From the NCBI GenBank assembly GCA_944470555.2, contig OX104130.1, positions 67,647,160 to 67,711,159 of the forward strand: DNA of 64,000 bases. The letters run 5' to 3'. Source of the DNA: Heterobilharzia americana (Eukaryota; Platyhelminthes; Trematoda; Strigeidida; Schistosomatidae). Shown here piece after piece: positions 54,235 to 64,000 of this stretch. The notes beneath the pieces are model-generated. The model ran no database searches. It had not been told where the DNA came from and saw nothing but the letters and a program-made list of their open reading frames with translations. Each line of letters starts with the position of its first letter. Positions within the stretch are counted from its first letter, which is position 1. The position numbers and the translations under genes are program-made.

Positions 54235-55590
54235 CTAAATCGTTAGAAAGAATTAGACAAGGAAAGATAGATAATCATTAGTTGCTGTAATGAATTAACT
54301 ATTATGTTTACAATAGACCGGTATGATTGCTTCACGTGTTTGTTGCCAGACGAAAAAAATATAGAGTGACTTCAAAGGCCACCCTAACGACTGCTGACAT
54401 GATTAACTAAGTTTCTTTGTTTTATGGAAAACTACCTTTATTGACAAAATACCGAAACGTGATTGATCATTTCAACAGTTACTACAGTGGCCTTTAAAGC
54501 CACTCCTAACTTGCTTACACTTCCCCACATCTATGATTTACTGACTAGACTGAAGACAAAAACAAATCCGCACAGATGTCTTACCAACAGCTCTGTTTTA
54601 GGTTTACAGTCAGCGCATTTACACAGCTAAATAATATACCTACAATACACAATAAATTAAAAATATGCAGTAATAATGAGACCTGAAACAATAATCAACA
54701 GACCGAAAGAAACCTTATGAACACGGTTACGAAATAATCCTAGAAAGTAACATCTAATTGTCTTTTAGGATGAGTGATATAAATCATCGAAATATACAGC
54801 TAAATATAATAGAATCCCTTCTTTGGTTCACTATAAAATTAGCCTTCACTAAGTGAGTCAACTGATTACCCGAATTAAAATTTATTAGGAAATGTAGTTT
54901 TACTCTTTTAGCTACCCCACATATGCAACTTCTATGGTGCGGAGAGCTGCGAAGCGCAAACCAGCCAGATGTTCCCAGTAGTTAATAAAACATAAGACAA
55001 TGTAACCCACACTACTAACTTTTGTTTTCTTCCTTTCATAATATCTATGTTACACTTCATACAGTGTCTTCAACCTCTCATTCTGCAATCAGTGGCAATG
55101 ATCTAAACCAGCGAACCATGATCCCTATCCTCCTAGGACCTCGTTGTTGATTTAAATTGCAGCTTTCACCACGCAAACTCTATGTCAAATCAAACCACAG
55201 GTATCCCTTACCAAAAGTCTGGATTCTCTAGCTAGAGGTGAATTTTGTGTATTCAAGACATACATAGCACTAAATAATGGTTATTCACCTGACCTAATCT
55301 GATCAATTCAATGAATCTTCACAGTTCACTTATCGAGTGTACGGAGATTCAGTGGCTCTCTGGTGTAAGTATACCACTAAGTTGTAGAGTAGAAAGTGTA
55401 ATCCTCGACTAGATTTCAATCAGGATCCATCTGTGTGCTGCTCGACTGGATAAACCCGTAAAAACTAGGAAGGATAGTAAGACTACCTGATGACTGTTAG
55501 TAACCACCACTTGCGGGCACCGTGACTATATCTAGGATGGTGCAAAGGATGAATTCCATCGGGAGCCTTCGATTTTGTTATAGTACGGGC
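54235..55590. other. Upstream intron (relative to CFAP44), nothing assigned
   Basis: Searched on the minus strand for the exon that should precede 54234 (ending one base into a codon, donor GT). None with coding character was seen. Confidence 0.35.
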
Positions 55591-55599
55591 TTGTGCATA

Positions 55600-57590
55600 T
55601 CTGCACCCTACTGGTCTCAGAAAACAGGCGACAGTGAGGCCTATCTATGGTTAATTGGAAGATGAGAACATCAAGTCGGAATTTAGAGAATAGAAAGGTA
55701 AGCATTTATATAAAAATGACAGCAATGTTCATTTTGATGAAACCCGGCGGGATATTAAGTCTGATGTAGAAACAGCGGTAAGGACAGTTGGTTACCTACA
55801 GCCTAAGGTTAGCAAACGTCATTGGATTTCTGTGATGTCATCAGAACTGATTGATTCAAGAAGACTGATTCCAGCTGGCTTTGACTACGATTAAGAGCGA
55901 AAGCAACTCAAACGTGAGTTGAACAAGAGTCTTCGCGTCTATCGCGAGCGCTAGTGGGTAGCAAGAGTGAGAGAGATGGAGAAGCCATCAAGGTTAAGTA
56001 ACACCCGGTAATTATTTAGGCTTGTTAAGGATATCGACAAGAAGAAAACTATGGTGATTGAAACTATCACCGCAAAGAATGGAACATTTATAAGTTCCCA
56101 GGACAGGCGGGTGGAGGGTTGTGCAGAGCACTTTAATACGTAGTTCAACTGGCTTACAGAAACGCTTCAGTTCTTCAGCATTCAGCCAGCCATAACGCGA
56201 ATAGCACATGGATTTCGGTCCTCCAAACCTAACTGAAGTTGAGAAGGCTGTTTTGAGCATGAAACGATTTAAAGCGACTGGCTTTGAAGGTTTGCCACCA
56301 TATGATTTTAAGGATGGAGGTATGAAATTAATGCGGAGAATAACGGAGGTGGTGAAGGAAATCAGTGGTAATCCCGTCAGAATGATCAACTTCGCTTATC
56401 ATTTCAGTCTAGAAAAAAAAGAGAAAAGTCTTCTTGCGATAACCATAAGAGAATCAGCTGAATTAACATTGTTTCCGATAACCTTGAATCCATCGCTTTC
56501 TTAACTGGAGCTCGAGAAAGAAAAGCAAGCTTCAGAGCTGAACGAGGGTGCATCGATCACGTTTTCACCCTCTGCTAGGTTCTGAAACAAAGATGTACTT
56601 AGCTGCGGCCAAGACGTGGCATATTTCTCGATCTATAGGTGGTATTTGACTCCGTCGACTGTGAGGTGCTGTGGTAGTGTCTGACTGTGAAGGGAGTACC
56701 AAGAAAATATGCAACGCTAATCAGAGCTGTCTACTCGAACTCATCCAGCCGTGCAAGTTCTTGTGGAGAGTTTTGATCAGAATCGACGATAACTAGTACT
56801 AGATGTCCACCATGGATGACCACTGTCAGCGTTCCACCTTAACTTCGTAATACATCCACCTCTGAACATAACCCTAGGGATTGACCTACTTTCTGGAGTC
56901 ATCTGGTTGACTTGGAGCACGGAAATGACATTGTTCTGCTAGGTGAAGACGCTGACAGAATGCAGAATCCTTTGAAGGCGATGAGCAAAAAGCTGAGTGT
57001 TTGGCTGGCAAGCACTTCATACCTGTCAAATGTAAGATGGTGCTTCAGATCTGGTCTGTAATTACTGTCAGTTAAACGATAAAGAGTGGAATGGTGGAAT
57101 CTGTCTACCACTATACTTATTGGTGTAGGGTGTCTCAGCACGAATGCGCCGGACGCTGACAAAATCTGAGCTCGGGTACAGAAGACCCGTTTGGCATTTT
57201 CCAGCTTGTGTCACCTCTGGAAACAACTGATGAGATATCTGCCTACCAATTAAAGTATAAGCAGTGTCCTGAAGTCTCTTCTGTCCTGTCATGTAGCTAT
57301 GAGATATGGATGTGAAAAGCGGAACATATGCGGTGGTTACAGGTTTTTCATCACAAATGTCTTCGAGGCATTTCAGGCGTTTGGTGGAATCATCATGTGA
57401 GCAATGCTGACGTTAGACAAAGAGTACCTGGCAAGACAGATAAGTCGATTGATGAGGTTGTGAGCCTTTATCGACTGAGACGGTTTGGATATGTGTTGAC
57501 TATATCCAGTCAACAGTTACGTGGAAATGACATGCCAGGAGAAGTTGGAAGAAGGCTCGGAATGACCAGACTAAGATTCTAGGTGAAACG
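55600..57590 (+). mobile_element. Second LINE family, linker-RT-3' region, decayed
   Basis: Frame remnants in order: RHWISVMSSELIDSRRLIPA (linker), LFRLVKDIDKKKTMVIETI, GCAEHFNTQFNWL (about 56110), VEKAVLSMKRFKATGFEGLP (about 56230), VFDSVDCEVLW (about 56650), and CLRGISGVWWNHHVSNADVR followed by QRVPGKTDKSIDEVVSLYRL at 57350-57480. Many stops. The EN is missing. Confidence 0.75.
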
Positions 57591-57874
57591 GCTGAAAATC
57601 TATCAAAATGGAGTAAATATACTCACTCTTTGATGTCTTGAACATTTCCACAAACCTCAGTTTTCAAATCTATTTTCCACGCACATATCTCTATCTACTT
57701 TTATAAGACTCTTTCACTACACACTTATTCCTTATATTGTATTTTGAAGTGTTTCAATTTAAATCGATGCACCTGTGTGTCAAGTTCTACATCATTTATG
57801 TCTTTCTCTGAATTGAAGTGATTGTAGGAGAGTACATTAAATATGGAGTTTGTAGTTTGTTGATTGCTTTCCAT

Positions 57875-58085
57875 GGATCAACACCAATCGGAGAACCATT
57901 GAAAATCCGGAAGCACTGGATATCACTTTCGTCCTAGTTTTGAACTCCTCAGCAGTACACATCCAATAACCACATGAAGGGTTGAACTTAAGACCTCTAA
58001 GCTTCATCGCTAGCACACTACCACCCAGCTACTGAGCTGCGATCCAATAGTCCACCTTTTCCTGCTTCTGTCAATGCGTGATGTA
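57875..58085 (-). repeat. SINE family B with hammerhead core
   Basis: Hammerhead 57913-57958 (minus): helix I GTACTG/CAGTGC with one G-U wobble, core CTGAGGA, stem II GTTC/GGAC (G-U), GAA, C17 at 57919. Helix III is weakened (AGTGATAT). tRNA-like head at about 57965-58050 (CCCAGCTACTGAGCTGC on plus). Confidence 0.65.
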
Positions 58086-60244
58086 GCACGACAATCGTAG
58101 ATTAAACTAACTTTTCGAAATAAGCTTGAAATATTTAACTGAAGGTTGACTCTTGTTCAGTGCCGAGATGTATACTAACCTAGGCATAATGTGGTTGAGT
58201 TCAATAGGGATTAAAATTGGCTTCAAAATTCACGTTCCTTTAATATACAATGTAAAGATAATTTTGAGACAAGATTCCTATTGGTTTTGGAATCTGATTA
58301 CCTCACACAAGAAGATAGATTAGTAGTTATCTCACGACAGACAAGTCAATGATGCTAAACAAACGCTGACTAACAGTACAATTTGCATTTTCTTCTTTTT
58401 TTCAGCGGATGGTAACTACATGGATGAACTAAAGCACAGAAAAAAGATAAATAACTAATTTCATACGCTTATTTCGTTTTGCTTTAACTTGAACGTAGCA
58501 TGAACAACGATTTCAGGCAGAGCAATGTGGGAACATTTCACTTCATTGATTTTTCTTCAATTGCTTACTATCAAGATTATCAAAAGTAATGAACCAATCT
58601 AACATTTTAACATACTTTATTTCATAAGAACGAACAGTCAGTCAGTTGTTGGAACAAATATATGTCGACATAATAGACTGAGGAACAACAGCGAAGGTCA
58701 AGATAGCACAGAAATATTATGTTTATACACATTGTACAACTGAAAGTTCTTGAATATTGATAGGGATAGAACAGACTGTTGTGGGCATTAAAACAAGAGT
58801 ATAATTAAGTAATTATACTGGTCTAAGCAGGGTTCTAACCAGCACCCTTTCCTCTTGTACTACTGGCCCGGTGCTCTACCAAGATCCAGCCTGCTGACCA
58901 GATCTTAATTTCACTCCAGTCACAAAGAGTTTTTCCAAATTGCCATATGAACTCGTGATGTGTTACTGTTCGTCCATAATATTCGCTCTGACTACCCAGT
59001 CAGGACTACTAATACTTAGATTCGTCAACAGATAGGTATGTTGTTAAAACCCATTGTGTAAAACAGAGTGAGTTGGACTTAAAAATATGGCAGTATGAGT
59101 TCTAAGTGAAAGATGATGCTTACAAATAAGAATAAAAGTTAGCACGTAGGCTTAGTAAACAGCTTAAGTAAGCAAGTTCAAGTTAACTTTTGGAATCGAG
59201 TTACCAAGACAAAGATAAAAAGATGACAGCTTCTTTTGAAGACATAAATCAAGTTTCAGTGGATTGATGGTTATTACATCAGTGAACTAGAGGAGAATTA
59301 TTGCACATTTAAAGATATGAAAAAAATTCTTCTTTCATATTCAAACTAAAGAATTAGCTATTCGTCAGTCAGAATAAGAACGGAATGTGACAATACGATG
59401 AGACGATTTATTTAAGTTAACATATCTCTCATGAGGACATCAAGATGCTGCGCAACAAGAGAAAATGCCCCTAAATGGAAACAATGTTATCAAGAATTGT
59501 AGGAAGCGGTATGAAGGGAAAAAGAATTAATAGAGCGAATAACAAAAGGAGCATTGATGGACCTGTAGTATTGAAATCAACTTCAAGTCATATCATCCAA
59601 GTTTCCAGCTGTCGATTTTCTCTGTCTAATGGATGACAACTTGAAAGCATACACGTCCCTAAATGTCTTAGACTAAAATTCAGAGGCCTCATGAGCTGAG
59701 TTCATATTTCAGTCTCTAAGACTGGACATTATTCCAAACAAACTCTCCTTCAACACCTTAGAGTAGACTCTTATGAGGGATATATAATCCATGTCTTAGG
59801 CACCTTAGGTGATGGATATTCACAACCTCATCAGCTGACTTATCTATTCTACTAATGACTGCATGCCTAACCTCTGAATTATTGATACAGTGATACTATG
59901 ACGATGGTGATTAGAAAACTCGTGCATTCCAATGCCCGATACCACCACTTTAAATGATAGTTTCAAAGTAATCAAGTTTACCTTAAGTGGTTTCATGTCC
60001 CAAATACAACAGACTTTCAGTTGACTCGTTATCATTCTTCATAATAACGTTTTAAACAACTTTCATATAACTATTTAAGCTTCACTGAAACGCATAACTT
60101 TCGCTACAGAAATAATAATTCATTGCTAATGAAATAATATCATTTGTATTCTAAATTCACAATGAACTATGATACCTCTGTTACTGAGATTCAAGATGAC
60201 ATATTTTTCCTTGGGAAGGTAAACCTTTAGTCTAAGAAATAGTA
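58086..60244. other. Intronic DNA, mostly unassigned
   Basis: Contains a family E SINE (58835-59080, listed separately). The remainder shows no exon, RNA gene or known repeat. Confidence 0.35.
58835..59080 (-). repeat. tRNA-derived SINE family E
   Basis: Plus strand GGTTCTAACCAGCACC (B-box side) and GGTGCTCTACCAAGATCC (A-box side) are the complement of a tRNA-like head; the flanking body CTCGTGATGTGTTACTGTTC resembles 12530-12560. Confidence 0.6.
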
Positions 60245-60455
60245 AAGTTTGGGGGTTTGTGGGGATTTATTGATATCAAGTTGGTATTGATCATGGACTG
60301 GCATTAATTGGAGGGACATTGAAAACCTGGAAGCACTGGACAGCTGTTTCGCCTTAGTGTGGGACTTCTCAATTGTGCGCACCCATGATCCCGCCAGGGA
60401 TCGAAACCAGGAACTTCAGGTTCCATGGCCAGAGCGTTACCATTCAGCTGGTGGA
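60245..60455 (-). repeat. SINE family B, minus arm of head-to-head pair
   Basis: Body (ATTAATTGGAGGGACATTGA), ribozyme-derived segment about 60339-60383 (core TTGAGAA, GAAA and ACAGCTGTCC kept), and tRNA-like head (CCAGGGATCGAAACCAGG, GGCCAGAGCGTTACCATT) on the minus strand. Core mutated at C3 and G8. Confidence 0.65.
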
Positions 60456-60755
60456 GCAAACATGGTAAACGAGAGGACAAATAATCAACGACGAAATTGG
60501 GTGATGGTCAAGCTACGTCGTGAACTGAGAGAAGTTAGAAATATGGACCACTAGATTCCGACCCAATGGCTCAATGGCAACGTGCCGGGCACGGGAACTG
60601 AAGGTCTTGGGACCGATCCCTGGCGGGGTCGTGAGTGAGCACTGTTGAGAAGTCCCATACTAGTACGAAACAGCTTTCCAATCCTTTCCGGTTTCTAATG
60701 TTCCTCTGAGTGATGTCAGTCCATGATGAATACAAGCTTGAAATCAAAGAAATAG
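60455..60755 (+). repeat. SINE family B, plus arm of head-to-head pair
   Basis: Upstream body (GACAAATAATCAACGACG, CGTCGTGAACTGAGAGAAGT), tRNA-like head (CCAATGGCTCAATGGCAACG, GGGACCGATCCC), ribozyme (GCACTGTTGAGAAGTCCC, GTACGAAACAGC), body TTCTAATGTTCCTCTGAGTG. The same TTGAGAAG core variant as in the minus arm suggests the two arms are closely related. Confidence 0.65.
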
Positions 60756-60984
60756 GATGAACAAATAGTAACCTGTTAACACTCTCAACGTCAAAATTCT
60801 TCACATTAGTGAACATTCCAACCAAACAAATGTGATGTCAGCAACATTTTTCAATTAAGGTACTTTCTTGCAACTTCTGACCAAAATGATCTGTACAGTG
60901 TAATCATTTGATCTTCAGGGTATACTACTTAAATCCAAGGGATACAATAGCTCCTATGAAACTTATGAACACTTTCAGATAAGT

Positions 60985-63900
60985 TTATTATATTTATTTA
61001 TTTATCCCTTCGGTTCCTAATGGAACATAGGGCTACAGTTGCACGTCTCCATTCCACTCTCTACTCTGCAATCTTTTCAACCTGTCGCCACGACTGCCCA
61101 CAAGCTCTCATTTCCTCCTCACACGATCTCCTCCATGTCACCCTCAGCTGGAACGCCCAACTCATCGTTTCCCTTCTGGGTTCCAATCGACAGCTTGGCC
61201 TGGTGAGTGAGGTCCCCAGTCGGTCTTCTCAGCGCACGCCCAATCCATCTCCACTTCCTTCCAGTGCATATTTGTTGAGCGATAGGTTCTCGCTTCGTTG
61301 GTTCGTTGCCAACCAGCCATAGTTCCTTGTTGCTTATTCTTATTATTCTGGCCATCTGATCTTCAGCAGCGAGCGTAAGCAGTTGTTGATGAGTGTCTGT
61401 AGTTTGATGGAAACCCCTTTCGTTACGTGCCAAGTATCTAAACCATGTAGAAGAACTGACTTGACAATGGAGTTTAAAATCCGGATCTTGTTCTTCATGT
61501 TGAGTGCGGAAGATCTCCACACTGGTCTCAGGTTAATGAACGCCTGTCTTGCTTTTCCGATCCTGGCTGGCTTTGACGTCCTCGTATGTGCCTGTACCAC
61601 CTGTAGTTGAAACAGCGCTGCCTAGATAGGTGAAAGAAGCTACTTACTTTAAGTTTCTCCCACTGATGGTGATCAGAGCTTGTTGTTTTTGGTTGGGTAT
61701 CTTCATCACTTCTGTCTTCTCTACGTTCACCTGAAGAAAGTCCCGTTTTTGCTGCCTCTTCTGCCAACTTGTTGGATTTTGCCTGTAGATCTTTAAGTTT
61801 GTGTGAGACTAGACACAATTCGTCGGCGAAATCCAAATCTTCTAGGATCTTTTCCCCGGTCCAGCGTGTTCCCCTCTCATCGCTCCTCACTGTTTGCTGA
61901 ATGATCCATTCCACCACAATCAGGAACATCGTGGGTGATAGTAGGCAACCTTGTTTCACTCCTCTCTTCATTTCAAAGGCATCACTGAGCTTTCCACTGT
62001 GAATTACTTGGCGTGTGGTGTCTTCATATAGTTGTTGCATGAAGTTGATAAGTGTTTATGTTATTCCATAGTGTTGGAGCTGTTTCCAAATCACTTTTCG
62101 GTCGACGCTATCGAAGGCCTTTTCATAGCCGATGAAACTGTGGAAGAGTTGAGCTGAGTTGACTGCCATTCTATACTCTGTTCTATGATGATGCGTAGTG
62201 TTGCAATATGGTCCGCTCATGATTTGTACTTCTAGCCAGCCAGCCTATTCCGGTGGTAATTTTGAATCCAGTGCATCATTTAGTCTCTCCAGGATGATGT
62301 GGCCTAATATTTTGCTTGCAGTGGACAGGGGTGGAGCATGATTCAACGTCAGTTCTTGCAAACACTGAGGTCTCCCTTCTTCGGCAGTTTGACAAGGTAA
62401 TCCTTCTTCCAATCACCAGGTACCTTCCTTCTTTCGCTTCAGACCTTCTGCAATAGTGGTGTGAGTATGTCCACTGTTTTCCCTGCATCTGTTCTTAGCG
62501 CTTCCGGCGGGATTCCATCTGGTCCTGCATATTTCCCGCACTTCAGTACCTTTATGGGTTTCAGGACTTCGACTTCCGTCGGAGGGCTTGTGTTCACCGA
62601 TAGTTCTGTGGCTGGGTGGCAAGTGGTATTTCTGGGCGAAATGCAGATGGTGGTCGATTAAACAGCTTTTCAAAGTGGTCAGCCCATCATTTCCTTTGTT
62701 TCTCTTCTTTGGTAACTAAGTTTCCCTCACTATCTTTCATTGATTTCATCTGTGTTGATCTCTACCCTACTAGATAGTAACCTGGTTATTTGATACAATG
62801 TTGTCAGTTCTCTCCTACCAGCAGCCTGCTCTACTTTAATTGCCATGTGTCGTGGGAGTGTCTTTTGTCTTTCCGTTTACTCTTCTTCACTTCTTTGTCC
62901 AGTGTTTTATAGGTTGTATTCAGTTCCTCATTCGTTGTGCATCCTTGCACTGGTTTATCTTCTGCTTCACCATCTTCCTCTCCCTGCTCTATCAGCTTAC
63001 ATGTGTCCGTCAACATCCATTCCTTATCTTCTTTCTTCTTCCTCCATAATACGGTTGTGCAGGTTTCTTTCCACATCTCTTTCAAAGACTTCCAGTGTTC
63101 TTCCACACAGGTTTCTTCAGGGATGTTACTCGATATCTCCCATTTTGTCTTGATGGCTGGCGTGAAAGCTTTCAACCTGATTTTAAAGTTGGGTTCCTTG
63201 CACTAGATAGTGGTCTGAGCCTAAATCCACTCCTCTTCTTGACACCGTGTCAAGCAGGCTGACTGCGTCTCCACTTTCGTGAGATTGAGATGAAGTCGAT
63301 CTGATTTTTAGTGTGTCCTGGTTTCTGGTGAAATCAAATCCATGTCACTTTGTGGATATCCTTGTGCTTGAACACACTGCCTCCAATCACCAAACCGTTG
63401 AATGCTCAGAATTCTGCAAACAATTCTCCATTCTCGTTCATCACCTCACCGAGCTCTTCTCAACCCATGGTTTGTTCTCTTCCTGTGTTGTCCCCTCCCA
63501 GTTTGGCATTCATGTCACCCCACCCATCAGAATGAATTTTGATGTCGCCATCGCCAACTGAGATCATGTCCAGTGTTGATTGAAGTTGTCTGTAGAATTC
63601 CTCCATCTTCTCTTCATCTGCATTATTTGTGGGTGCGTAGCATTGAATGATTGTGACTTTCCTTCCTTTTGAGTTGAACCCTGGTGTCATGATCCTGGAG
63701 GAGATTGGTTCCCACTGCATGAGGACCTTCGATGCTGTTGGGAGGGGGACATCATGATAGTTACTCCAAGACTCAGTGTGCTCGTGGTTGTCGTGTCGTC
63801 TGGATGACAATATCGGAGTAGATTATTGACTCCTCTCCAGTTGACAGTTTAGAGAGTCTGCTTCCTTTTCATCTGCACATTCCTCGCAGATTCCTGGCAC

Positions 63901-64000
63901 TTCTATGCTATACCTTCTCATCTCGTTTGCAATCTGGGCTACCTTGCTGGGTTCAAACATGGTGCGGACATTCCATGTTTCCATGATTACTTTCGCTTTC
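60985..64000 (-). mobile_element. RTE-clade LINE (SR2-like), near full-length, runs off the right edge
   Basis: 3' terminus near 60990 (plus TTTATCCCTTCGGTTCC). On the minus strand from high to low: ORF start region at the edge (GAAAGCGAAAGTAATCATGG), EN 63460-63900 (IIQCYAPTNNADEEKMEEFY, WGDMNAKLGGDNTGREQTMG), linker 62831-63175, RT 61528-62300 (YEDTTRQVIHSGKLSDAFEM, RGVKQGCLLSP, LDFADELCLVSHK), and C-terminus 61119-61520 (LHGLDTWHVTKG, KWRWIGRALRRPTGDLTHQA). Frames break between blocks, and FADD reads FADE. Better preserved than, and a different subfamily from, the copy at 35268. Confidence 0.85.

Noticed and set aside
63313..63561. Plus-strand ORFs over the right-end LINE
   Set aside because: Shadows of the minus-strand endonuclease.
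1..64000. CRISPR array, operon, bacterial promoter or phage features
   Set aside because: Spliced exons, SINEs and LINEs show a eukaryotic nuclear genome; no regularly spaced short direct repeats with unique spacers were seen.

Overview
The window looks like nuclear DNA of a blood fluke, most likely genus Schistosoma or a close relative. Reasons: AT-rich sequence, introns of up to about 10.8 kb, SR2-like RTE retrotransposons, Penelope-like elements (PLEs) with GIY-YIG domains, and many SINE-like repeats carrying the hammerhead ribozyme known from the schistosome S-alpha repeat. The species assignment is inference from repeat content; no rRNA or mitochondrial marker is present.

Only one host gene could be identified. 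It runs on the minus strand from 54234 down to a stop codon at 2013. Twelve exons with canonical GT/AG borders and mutually compatible phases encode about 875 residues of charged coiled-coil protein. Its motifs (CPPGC block, FAEFLTKVFKKRIKR, EDP...MGDYKLK, RLLRHTRFKL) match the C-terminal half of CFAP44, the axonemal cilia- and flagella-associated protein. The WD-repeat half must lie upstream, beyond 64000 or in unrecognised exons. One exon has a 1-nt frame break in a 7-base homopolymer (45729-45735), either a sequence error or a lesion.

Most recognisable sequence in the introns is retroelement. (1) RTE-clade LINEs: a full-length but decayed copy at 35268-38814 (+), a nearly full-length one running off the right edge (60985-64000, -), and fragments at 340-785, 8345-10436, 20390-22240, 42530-42790, 46430-46880 and 50260-50667. 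The last fuses the 5' leader directly to the 3' end. (2) A second LINE family at 3060-4235 (-), 44040-44440 (+) and 55600-57590 (+). (3) PLE pieces: an RT with YMDD at 23228-23890 (-) and GIY-YIG fragments at 14540, 16120, 24700, 25640, 27500, 43300 and 47020. (4) Several tRNA-related SINE-like families. At least four families or elements carry hammerhead motifs, and two copies (32355-32399 and 20095-20141) keep the complete conserved core.

The most interesting theme is this ribozyme-bearing short-element population. Separate families share the layout tRNA-like Pol III promoter, then hammerhead, then body. Their helix III is a near-perfect palindrome. Several copies are circularly permuted or end in the start of a second monomer, and many sit as head-to-head inverted pairs. 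A possible unidentified exon cluster (13105-13620, -) is nested in one CFAP44 intron. Stretches in which I saw nothing recognisable are listed as such.
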